The position numbers and the translations under genes are program-made. DNA of 32,011 bases from CAYNRQ01 sp964399875 (GTDB taxonomy: Archaea; Aenigmatarchaeota; Aenigmatarchaeia; QMZP01): the NCBI GenBank assembly GCA_964399875.1, contig CAYNRQ010000006.1:1-32011 (forward strand). The letters run 5' to 3'. Shown here in pieces: positions 25,176-32,011 of this stretch. The number at the start of each line of letters is the position of its first letter. The first letter of the stretch is position 1. The notes under the pieces are model-generated. The model did not search any database and was not told where the DNA came from. It was given only the letters and a program-made list of their open reading frames with translations.

Positions 25176-26849
25176 ATGATCCGTAAAAAGATATTTTTCA
25201 GGAACGATGATGTATATAAGCTTGACAGGAAATTCATGAAATTTCATGAAATATTCATGAAAGAAAAGCTACCTATAGCATATGCAGTAATACCTGGAAA
25301 AATAGATAAGGAAACTGCAGATTTTCTAATCCATGAGAAAAAGAATCAAGGATTGATTAGTATAATACAGCACGGCTGGATGCATAAGAACAATTCAAAC
25401 ACAAATAAGAAATATGAGTTCGGTGATATAAGAAATTATGATAAACAGAAGAATGACATTTCAAAGGGCAAAGAAAGAATGAAAAAACTATTCGGTAACG
25501 ATTTTGAAAATATTTTTGTTCCCCCATTTCACAGATTCAATGAAACAACAATAAAAATAATACAAGCGCTTGGATTCAAATGTTTCTCATCTTGTTCAGA
25601 CACACGAGCAAGAAATAACACATTTGCTGATATACCTATAAGTGTTTCAATGCAATCCTATGATGAAAAAACAAAGACCCTTGGCTTTAGGGAAATGTTC
25701 ATAGAATTTCTTCGATGCTATAAGAAAAAAGATTACATAGGAATTCTTTTTCATCATGAAGATATTCCAGAAGAAATGATGAAAGAGCTTAGAATCTTCC
25801 TTAAACAACTGAAAAAAATGGAAAATAAAAATATGATTGAGTTTTCAAAGATTGAGAATATTCCGATTAGAACCAATCATATTACTGATATATGCTTTGA
25901 AATAACCAACAGATGCAACCTCAAATGCAGGATGTGTGGCATATGGAAAGAAGATGTAAAGGATCTAAATCTAATTAATATAAAGAAAACACTGGATGGT
26001 ATCGAAAACACTGTTAGTGTATCTCTCACTGGTGGAGAGTGTTTTTTACATCCTGATATAAATAAAATTTATAGATTACTTTTTCTTTTGCATGCTAAGA
26101 AAAAGGTAGGTGGCATACATATAACAACTAATGGATATTCAACTACATCAATCAAAGATTTTCTATCAGAAAACAAAGACATGCTCGCACCACTCTCTCT
26201 GGGGATAAGTTTAGATGGGCTGGAAAAAAACCATGATAAACAAAGGGGATTAAAGGGTGCTTTCAGAAATACAATGAAAACCATAAAGACTATAAGACTG
26301 AAATATACCAAAGTGCCTATCACCATCAAATTCACCATAACACCTTTGAATTATGAAGATTTAGAGAGGGTGTATAAACTTTCAGAAAAGCTCGGATGTT
26401 ATTTTGAGCCTAAAATGGTGGAAGAAATAAGCGAATATTACAATAGGAAAGATTATGATAAGAAGATATTGGAGTTCTCTGATGATATTCTTGCAAAAAT
26501 AAAGAAGTCATTGAATTCCGTCATGAAAAAAATGAAAAATAAAGGTGATTACAGAAACAGATTCAATAGAAATGCAATAACTGCAATAGTGAATTTTCTA
26601 GACTCCGGTAATAAAGATTTTATAACTATATGCAAAACACCGATAAAATCACTGTTTATAACATGTAATGGGAATGTTTATAGCTGTTTATACAATAAAC
26701 CAATAGGTAACATAAAGACTGGTATTTTGGAAGAAATGTTATCAAGCAAAAAGAACAGTTCAATAAAAACTATGGCAATGAGCGGTAAATGCAAAAAATG
26801 CCTGTCCTACCATGGCTTTTTGAGAGATTTTAATCTAGAAACAGAATAG
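25176..26849 (+). CDS. Deacetylase-like domain fused to a radical SAM domain
   Basis: This 557-residue protein joins two enzymes. Residues 1 to about 235 look like a polysaccharide deacetylase (NodB-type) fold: RNDD with D11/D12, QHGWMH with H66 and H70 as HxxxH, and VPPFHRFN (about 115-122). These residues would bind metal and remove an N-acetyl group. From about 240 the radical SAM core starts with CNLKCRMC (C247, C251, C254) and SLTGGECFLHP; cysteines C486, C497, C504, C539 and C542 form a SPASM-like end. A deacetylase-radical SAM fusion is a rare layout to my knowledge. I chose the ATG at 25176 (AGGTTGAT before it) over a TTG three codons earlier. Its end overlaps the convergent aminotransferase gene by 43 bases. 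Confidence 0.82.
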   Translation: MIRKKIFFRNDDVYKLDRKFMKFHEIFMKEKLPIAYAVIPGKIDKETADFLIHEKKNQGLISIIQHGWMHKNNSNTNKKYEFGDIRNYDKQKNDISKGKERMKKLFGNDFENIFVPPFHRFNETTIKIIQALGFKCFSSCSDTRARNNTFADIPISVSMQSYDEKTKTLGFREMFIEFLRCYKKKDYIGILFHHEDIPEEMMKELRIFLKQLKKMENKNMIEFSKIENIPIRTNHITDICFEITNRCNLKCRMCGIWKEDVKDLNLINIKKTLDGIENTVSVSLTGGECFLHPDINKIYRLLFLLHAKKKVGGIHITTNGYSTTSIKDFLSENKDMLAPLSLGISLDGLEKNHDKQRGLKGAFRNTMKTIKTIRLKYTKVPITIKFTITPLNYEDLERVYKLSEKLGCYFEPKMVEEISEYYNRKDYDKKILEFSDDILAKIKKSLNSVMKKMKNKGDYRNRFNRNAITAIVNFLDSGNKDFITICKTPIKSLFITCNGNVYSCLYNKPIGNIKTGILEEMLSSKKNSSIKTMAMSGKCKKCLSYHGFLRDFNLETE

Positions 26850-27952
26850 AATTTCTTGATTAAATCTGTAATATAATAAACCTCTTCCTTTTTCATTAAA
26901 GGGAACATTGGCAATTGCAGACCAAAACTATATGCTTCATTTGAAACTTTCAATTTTGTATTTGAAACAATACTCTTTTCAAGCATATCTAACATGGAGA
27001 TAGGGATATAAAAATCTTCTGCCATAACAGAATTGCGTAAAAGGAAATTCTTTAAAAGATCTTTTTTTGCTGCTAATATGGCATAGATTGTTCTCATACT
27101 TGTGGTTCCATATACATCTTTAAATATATTTATCTGATTCACTTCATTCAGCTCATTTTCATAAATTTTCTTTATTGAATCCAATGATTTTTTTATAAGG
27201 TTCGCATGTTTTAGCTTAATTCTGACTGTTATAGCGTCAAATAAAGATATATGTTCAAATCTTCGGAAGTTGGCCCTTAAAAGTTCTATTGGATTTATTG
27301 AATCACTTTTCGATAAAGTTTCAAGTTTTTCATAATAACTTGCATTATTGAATGTTATAATACCACCAGAACCACCAAATGTTGATATAGACTTATAATA
27401 ATTGAAACTAAATGCATTAAGTTCTCCAAAAGATCCTAGCATCTTTTTTTTGTAAGTTCCTCCGTGACCCTGGCATGCATCCTCCACTATATACAGATTA
27501 TATTTTTCTGCCATCTCCATCAAGGTATCCATCTCACATGATTGGCAGAAAAGATGAACAGGCACTATAGCCTTTGTTTTTTTATCTATTTTTTTCTCAA
27601 CATCTTTCTCATCTATGGTCAAATCAGATTTTTTTATATCTGCAAGAACAGGGTTTGCACCAGTACTGAGTACTGCTAAAGCAGTTGCTTTAGAAGTCAT
27701 GTCAGGTATTATTACATTATCTCCTTTTCCAACACCCAAAACAAGAAGCGACAATTGCAGGGCACTTGTGCCTGAATTGGTTATAAATGCATGATTTGTG
27801 CCTATATACTTCGCGTATTCACTCTGAAGCAATTTTATATAATTTTCTATATCATTTATCCCGCCAGTGGATTTCAAAAACTCCAGGAGCTCCTTAATAT
27901 ATTCCTTATAAAGAATCCTATTTATCCTATTGCAATCATGGAGTAATTTCAT
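26807..27952 (-). CDS. DegT/DnrJ/EryC1/StrS-type sugar aminotransferase
   Basis: This 381-residue PLP-dependent enzyme family transfers an amino group to a nucleotide-linked keto-sugar. Evidence: SGTSAL (60-65) in the phosphate-binding region, VHLFCQSC (132-139), VEDACQGHGG with the PLP aspartate D158, and SFNYYKSIS with the Schiff-base lysine K187 followed by FGGSGG. The length is normal. An N-terminal extension of about 30 residues, with no match to the usual start, leads into the fold. It is the last gene of the minus-strand arm and has its own TATA box. It overlaps the convergent deacetylase-radical SAM gene by 43 bases at the 3' ends. Confidence 0.9.
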   Translation of the reverse strand: MKLLHDCNRINRILYKEYIKELLEFLKSTGGINDIENYIKLLQSEYAKYIGTNHAFITNSGTSALQLSLLVLGVGKGDNVIIPDMTSKATALAVLSTGANPVLADIKKSDLTIDEKDVEKKIDKKTKAIVPVHLFCQSCEMDTLMEMAEKYNLYIVEDACQGHGGTYKKKMLGSFGELNAFSFNYYKSISTFGGSGGIITFNNASYYEKLETLSKSDSINPIELLRANFRRFEHISLFDAITVRIKLKHANLIKKSLDSIKKIYENELNEVNQINIFKDVYGTTSMRTIYAILAAKKDLLKNFLLRNSVMAEDFYIPISMLDMLEKSIVSNTKLKVSNEAYSFGLQLPMFPLMKKEEVYYITDLIKKFYSVSRLKSLKKPW

Positions 27953-27972
27953 AATTAATGTATATAGAATAA

Positions 27973-27980
27973 TTTATAAA
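27973..27980 (-). promoter_or_regulatory. TATA box of the aminotransferase gene
   Basis: TTTATAAA lies 21-28 bases before the ATG at 27952 on the minus strand, which suggests that this gene can be transcribed on its own, separately from the glycosyltransferase genes upstream. Confidence 0.5.
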
Positions 27981-28000
27981 AAATAGTCTTCTTTGATGTT

Positions 28001-29242
28001 TTATGATGAACTAATTTTTTCTATAATTTTTACCGTATTTTCGATACCATTGAATTTTAGTTTATTTATTTTGCTATTAGGTTTCATTGGATTTTCAAGA
28101 AGTTCCACCATTTTCGTCTTTAAGATTTTACCATCGAGTTCATAGGGATCGATGATTTTTGAAATTCCCATATTCTCCATTAATTTTGCTCTATATAGCT
28201 GTTCTATTGAAACCTCCTTTTCTAAAAAGAATTCTTTTATGCCAGCGTTGAGTGCTGGTATGCAGATATTCTGTTTTTTCAGCCAAAGTAATCTTACAGC
28301 AGTATTATATCCTGACATGTTTATGCTCAAATCTGCAGCATTCAAGTAATTTTCAAAATCTGGAAGATAATTCACTAATTTAATATTTTTCATCTTCTTT
28401 GCGAGGGATGAATATAAATTATTCTTTTCGATTTCTGTTGCTGGTCCTGTACTGATCAAAAGTTGCAGATCTTTATCTTTAATCAACCTTTTTGCAGTAA
28501 ACAGAGAAGGAATTATATCTGGTTTTCTTGTCCCTCCACCCCTACTAAAAACAATAAATTTTTTATTTGTAGAAAAACCTAGTTTCTTTATAACTTCATT
28601 TCTTAGTGAAAGTTTTTTCTTTCTTATAACGTAATTAGTGAAAAATATCTTGTCAGCGAAGTTATCTAGAATTTCAGTGAATTTTTCATGCGAAATATCT
28701 CTGCTTTCTAATGTTTTTTTGTATGTTTCAACATCTATTTTTGTACAATGAAATATTATAAAATCATAAAACCTCTTTATATTATCATAAGTATTATTTT
28801 CAATCTCTGGGTAGCCAACACTGCATACGGTTTTTGCCTGTGCATTCTTTTTTATGAAATTTAGAATCGGTGGTATTTCAATATACCACGCATGTCTACC
28901 AAAGGGGAAAAATTCAGTCACGAAAATATCCGGCTTGAATTCCATAATATTGTTTTTTATTAATTCGATACGCCTCTTAATCATGCTATGAAAAACTTTC
29001 TTATTAATCATATTTTTTATAACACTGTCAATATCCAGGGAGTATGCATTCTTTATAGCAAAAGGCAAATCAAGAACCTTTCCATACCTTTCAAGATTAA
29101 ATGTTTTTTGCTTGGATCCCGCATGTATTATTAGGATATCTATATCCTTCCCGAAATGTTTTACTAAACCTTCCAATATAGCAGCCACCCTTGTAGTATG
29201 ACCCAATGATTCATGATGTGAATAATAAAAAGCTACTCTCAT
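28001..29242 (-). CDS. GT-B glycosyltransferase, first of two paralogs
   Basis: This 413-residue protein has the GT-B layout of MurG-like and COG4671-like glycosyltransferases, which move sugars from nucleotide donors. An N-terminal YYSHHESLGHTTR forms the glycine/histidine-rich loop at the start, FKPDIFVTEFFPFG follows, then FSRGGG, and a donor-site segment LNAADLSINMSGYNTAVRLLWL. The motifs are shared with the next gene, but the later EQ..RA element is preceded by an extra segment (about ten residues). The stop of the paralog lies one base before this ATG, so the pair is cotranscribed. No membrane helices are visible; it should work at the cytoplasmic face. Confidence 0.78.
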   Translation of the reverse strand: MRVAFYYSHHESLGHTTRVAAILEGLVKHFGKDIDILIIHAGSKQKTFNLERYGKVLDLPFAIKNAYSLDIDSVIKNMINKKVFHSMIKRRIELIKNNIMEFKPDIFVTEFFPFGRHAWYIEIPPILNFIKKNAQAKTVCSVGYPEIENNTYDNIKRFYDFIIFHCTKIDVETYKKTLESRDISHEKFTEILDNFADKIFFTNYVIRKKKLSLRNEVIKKLGFSTNKKFIVFSRGGGTRKPDIIPSLFTAKRLIKDKDLQLLISTGPATEIEKNNLYSSLAKKMKNIKLVNYLPDFENYLNAADLSINMSGYNTAVRLLWLKKQNICIPALNAGIKEFFLEKEVSIEQLYRAKLMENMGISKIIDPYELDGKILKTKMVELLENPMKPNSKINKLKFNGIENTVKIIEKISSS

Positions 29243-29243
29243 T

Positions 29244-30440
29244 CTATCCCTTCATACGCTCCATTATTTTCAAGGTATTCCTAATACCATTAAAATCAGA
29301 TATTTTTATTTTTTTAGAAGCTACAAGGGGATTATTCAACATTTCTTTTATATGCTTGATTAATATTCCCGATCCCATTGAAGCATACTCCAATACATTG
29401 CAAAGATTCAAGCGTTTCATCATCTCTGATCTGTATCTTTGCTCAGGCTTATTCAAGGGTATACAAATGTTCTGTTTACCTAACCACATCAATTGTACAG
29501 AGGTATTATATCCTGCCATGTTAATACTGATATCAGATGCGTTCAAACAGTCAAGAAAATTTGGAGCATATCTAAACAATCTAACATTGTGCAATTTATT
29601 GGCAAATCTTTTGTACACTTCAAATTTATTTTCATCTGTAGCCGGGCCTACAGAAATCAAAAAATATATATCCTTATTAGACAGCTTTTTTGCAGCTATC
29701 AGAGAAGATGAGATAATGTTCGGATATATTACTCCTCCACCTCTACTCACAACTACTAATTTGCTGTTCTTTGGTATTCCGAATTTTTCACGTGTTTTTT
29801 CTGGAGAAAGTCTAATTTCCTTATTAATTATATATCCGGTGAAGTTAATTTTCTCTTTGAAATCTTTGATAATCTTTGAAAATATTTTAGTCGATAATTT
29901 TCCCACGTTTAAAGACTTGTAGAAATCTACGTCCTTTTTTGTGCAGTGAAATAAAACAGTGTCGTAATATTTCCCTATAAGTTTGTAAGACTCCTTTATA
30001 CATCCAGGATATCCTCTGCTTGATATGACCTTTATCTCCTCTCTAGATCTTATAAATTCTAGTAATGGTGGTATCTCTTTGTTTTCCCAAATCCTTTCTC
30101 CAAACGGAAAATGTTCAGTGACAAGAACATCTGGATCGAAATCCAAAATTGCATTTTTTAGTACCCCCCACCTTTCTTTAAGAGGCTTTCTATTTTCTTT
30201 TACTATATTTTTTATTTCTTGAATCAACTGTGATTTGTTAAAGAATTCCTTACCAAACGAAAAAGGCATATTTACAACCTTTCCTAGCTCATTTAATTCC
30301 ACTGGTTGTTTTTTGCCAGTGTGGATAATCAAAATATCAGCATTCTTCCCAAATTTTCTTTTTAGGGAGCTAAAAATAGAAAAAATCCTTTCGGTATGTC
30401 CTAATGACCCATGCTGTGCAAAATATAGAGCCAGCCTCAT
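29244..30440 (-). CDS. GT-B glycosyltransferase, second of two paralogs
   Basis: This 398-residue protein is the paralog of the one encoded just downstream. Both share SLGHT.R near the start, VTE.FPFG, FHCTK.DV..YK, SRGGG with P.II, INM.GYNT..L.WL.KQNICIP, and FNGI.NT.KI at the end. Here the donor-binding part has the simple form KPEQRYRSEMM. It is therefore likely the ancestral form of the pair and may add a different sugar or act at a different step. It lies 37 bases after the PaaK-like gene, where a TATA-like TTATAAT occurs, and ends one base before its partner's ATG. Confidence 0.78.
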   Translation of the reverse strand: MRLALYFAQHGSLGHTERIFSIFSSLKRKFGKNADILIIHTGKKQPVELNELGKVVNMPFSFGKEFFNKSQLIQEIKNIVKENRKPLKERWGVLKNAILDFDPDVLVTEHFPFGERIWENKEIPPLLEFIRSREEIKVISSRGYPGCIKESYKLIGKYYDTVLFHCTKKDVDFYKSLNVGKLSTKIFSKIIKDFKEKINFTGYIINKEIRLSPEKTREKFGIPKNSKLVVVSRGGGVIYPNIISSSLIAAKKLSNKDIYFLISVGPATDENKFEVYKRFANKLHNVRLFRYAPNFLDCLNASDISINMAGYNTSVQLMWLGKQNICIPLNKPEQRYRSEMMKRLNLCNVLEYASMGSGILIKHIKEMLNNPLVASKKIKISDFNGIRNTLKIMERMKG

Positions 30441-30477
30441 AGGTTATTATTCTCTATTAGATTTAAATTATAACCGC

Positions 30478-31656
30478 CTACCAGTTTAGCTTTTTATCAT
30501 CGAGTTTCAGTTTTCTTGCGTCTATTATATGTTTAGATTTCCCTGTTATAGTTTTTTGTGCTCCTTTATCGGTTTTTCTGAATATTATATCACAATTTAT
30601 ACCCATGCCTCTGAGTGCTGTTTTTACTTCTCTAATTAATTTCATATCTTTTTCTTGTAAGTAGATAACTACAAAATCTTTGTATGTTTTATAATTTTTT
30701 GTAATCTTGATGAAGAATTTATTGTTACCTAGGATTTCCATAATTTTACCTATTAACAGATTATTTGGTATAACAGACTCATTTATATTTGTGAAATTAT
30801 CCCTTCTTCCAAATATCCTCATATATTTTTTATCATTTTTTTCTTTAATTTCGATTTCATCCCCAACTCTGTATCTAATTATAGGAGAAGAGAAATTAAA
30901 TAGATCGGTAATCAAAATCTCACCTCTGCCTGTTTCACTTATTTTTCCATTATTATTTAGTATCTCAATATAAACGCCATCCAATATTCGCATAAATTCA
31001 TCTTTGGGATTCTCTTGAACAGCAACACCCCCAGCCTCGCATAAACCGTATAGATTATATACTTGTATTCCCCTGTTCTCAATTAACCTTCTAAATTCTG
31101 GGAGCAGAACCTCACCTGCAACAAAGCATTTTTTTATGCAGCTGCCATTATATATCGATTTGTCAATCAAATGTGATGCTATACTCATAGTGGAGAAAAC
31201 AATATTTGGCTTGATTTTATCCAATATATGACTAAGCATCATAAGTCTCTCAATATCATCTGAACCTCCCAATGGCACAATTGTATTATTTGAACGTATA
31301 AAACTACATTCCACAACATTTCCGCTCAATTGCATGCCGTATGCCATTAGATTAAGAATAATATTATCTTTTTTAATTTTGTTGATTTCCATAATTTGTT
31401 TTACTCTCTTCTCTTTCATTTCATGGGCTTTTCTGGAAAAAAATACATAAAGATTTTTGCCTGTGCTCCCAGATGTTGCCCCAACCACAACCGGAATTTC
31501 AGGACAATCATTCAGAGTAAGCTTTGCCAAATCCTCTCTTGTTGTTATAGGTATCTTCTCTATATCACTTTCGTTTTTTAGACTTATGTTTCTAAAACTC
31601 TTGAAATCCCTGAAATTTTCTACCAATTTAGAAAGCTCTTTTAATGGAACAGCCAT
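30478..31656 (-). CDS. PaaK/CapK-like adenylate-forming enzyme
   Basis: This 392-residue protein belongs to the adenylate-forming enzyme family near phenylacetate-CoA ligase (PaaK) and the capsule protein CapK, which activate a carboxylic acid with ATP. Visible motifs are GATSGSTGK (59-67), NLYGLCEAGG (201-210), RYRVGDE (261-267), FGRRDNF (282-288) and the C-terminal TGKSKHIID with K373 as the likely catalytic lysine. It is somewhat shorter than PaaK. It heads the minus-strand arm, upstream of two glycosyltransferases and the DegT aminotransferase. It could prepare an acyl group for N-acylation of an aminosugar or ligate a carboxyl to a carrier; this is inferred. Confidence 0.82.
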   Translation of the reverse strand: MAVPLKELSKLVENFRDFKSFRNISLKNESDIEKIPITTREDLAKLTLNDCPEIPVVVGATSGSTGKNLYVFFSRKAHEMKEKRVKQIMEINKIKKDNIILNLMAYGMQLSGNVVECSFIRSNNTIVPLGGSDDIERLMMLSHILDKIKPNIVFSTMSIASHLIDKSIYNGSCIKKCFVAGEVLLPEFRRLIENRGIQVYNLYGLCEAGGVAVQENPKDEFMRILDGVYIEILNNNGKISETGRGEILITDLFNFSSPIIRYRVGDEIEIKEKNDKKYMRIFGRRDNFTNINESVIPNNLLIGKIMEILGNNKFFIKITKNYKTYKDFVVIYLQEKDMKLIREVKTALRGMGINCDIIFRKTDKGAQKTITGKSKHIIDARKLKLDDKKLNW

Positions 31657-31670
31657 AATATATATTGATA

Positions 31671-31680
31671 TATATATTTA
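31671..31680 (-). promoter_or_regulatory. TATA-like box before the PaaK-like gene
   Basis: TAAATATATA on the minus strand lies about 15-24 bases before the ATG at 31656, marking the start of the minus-strand arm. The surrounding AT-rich repeats make the exact box uncertain. Confidence 0.35.
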
Positions 31681-31735
31681 TTTAAAGCAGAAAAAATAAA
31701 ACAATTGCTGCAAGAAGAATTAAAATACTATGCAA

Positions 31736-31755
31736 CTGCGGGCTAAAGCCCGCAG
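31736..31755. repeat. Subterminal hairpin of an IS200/IS605-like element
   Basis: CTGCGGGCT-AA-AGCCCGCAG is a perfect nine-pair palindrome with a two-base loop, placed nine bases beyond the end of the transposase reading frame. IS200/IS605 elements carry such hairpins near their ends for recognition by TnpA. It is unlike the AT-rich surroundings. Confidence 0.8.
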
Positions 31756-31763
31756 AATTTCGG

Positions 31764-32011
31764 TTATATGAAGTGATTTAGAGGTAATTGATTCTGGCGC
31801 TCAACGTAATCTACTACCGTGTTGGTATCAACATCACCAACACTCCTGAAAGTGCCGTTTCTGCCCCAGAAACCGCGTGGACACCTCTTTCTGAAGTTTG
31901 GGATTACCCTGAAAAGTGCATAGGAAGATGCTCCTTTCAGCAGCTGGAATGCCTTGTTATAACGGCACTTTGTTATGAAAACAAAGTGGAATGTTGATTC
32001 GCCATACTTAT
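31764..32011 (-). pseudogene. tnpA: IS200/IS605 TnpA transposase with internal deletion, partial
   Basis: The frame runs off the right edge; 82 codons are visible with the stop at 31764-31766. The start resembles a TnpA N terminus (FHFVFITKCRYN), and the end matches its C-terminal half: KAFQLLKGASSYALF, PNFRKRCPRGFW, SVGDVDTNTVVDYVERQ with the catalytic tyrosine in YVERQ. Between them the segment of about 50 residues that normally holds the HUH metal-binding motif is missing, with the frame kept. So it probably cannot transpose itself; it may be moved by an intact copy elsewhere. Confidence 0.82.

Larger units (their letters stand above)
31736..32011 (-). mobile_element. Partial IS200/IS605-family element, right end
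   Basis: The hairpin at 31736-31755 together with the TnpA-derived frame identifies an IS200/IS605-type single-strand-transposing element. It enters from the right edge of the window, so the left end is not seen. No TnpB accessory gene is present in the visible part. The exact right end is not resolved, but should lie just left of the hairpin. It flanks the AT-rich accessory locus, which supports that locus having been mobile or a site of rearrangement. Confidence 0.8.

Noticed and set aside
22002..26849. RiPP cluster with a precursor peptide
   Set aside because: Although SPASM radical SAM proteins often modify peptides, genes in this arm overlap or are spaced by at most about 24 bases, leaving no room for a precursor gene; sugar enzymes surround it instead.
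29206..29922. 238-codon plus-strand open frame across the glycosyltransferase pair
   Set aside because: It is antisense to paralogs with shared motifs; long antisense frames are expected in AT-rich genes with few antisense stops.
31788..31997. 69-codon plus-strand open frame at the right edge
   Set aside because: It is antisense to the TnpA-derived frame, which has clear family motifs.
1..32011. CRISPR array or rRNA operon
   Set aside because: No regularly spaced direct repeats and no rRNA-like conserved stretches were seen on either strand.

Overview
The window is archaeal chromosomal DNA. Evidence: ribosomal protein L35Ae, the RNase P protein p30, an archaeal Lhr-type helicase, an Mre11-like nuclease, TATA boxes about 22-33 bases before many starts (so several transcripts look leaderless), and an initiator tRNA whose two introns fold into bulge-helix-bulge motifs. 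Large cysteine-rich secreted proteins with tandem modules resemble those common in DPANN-type archaea; that lineage is a guess. No rRNA, CRISPR array or replication origin was seen.

Layout. 1-4.6 kb: a PdeM-like metallophosphoesterase, a drug/metabolite transporter and an Lhr-family helicase. 4.7-7.3 kb: a MopE-like secreted protein with five D/N-rich metal-binding motifs. 7.3-9.5 kb: a metallo-beta-lactamase protein and cysS in an ATGA-overlapping operon. 9.5-9.95 kb: a gene-free gap with an inverted repeat. 9.96-18.0 kb: housekeeping genes (L35Ae, MFS transporter, Mre11, GatC, RNase P p30, Pcm, RNase HII, PRPP-synthetase-like enzyme) plus one AT-rich orphan membrane protein. 18.15-18.27 kb: initiator tRNA-Met with two introns at non-canonical positions (29/30 and 59/60). 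18.3-22.0 kb: a 1228-residue cysteine-rich surface protein.

22.0-31.7 kb is an AT-rich accessory locus of eight genes in two converging arms. The plus arm has a short nucleotide-sugar-dehydrogenase-like protein, two radical SAM enzymes and a deacetylase-radical SAM fusion. The minus arm has a PaaK/CapK-like adenylate-forming enzyme, two paralogous GT-B glycosyltransferases and a DegT aminotransferase. Its right side abuts a decayed IS200/IS605 element. The gene set fits synthesis and radical remodelling of an unusual (amino)sugar for a surface glycan or a secreted small molecule; the product cannot be read from sequence. This locus and the doubly interrupted initiator tRNA are the most interesting parts of the window.
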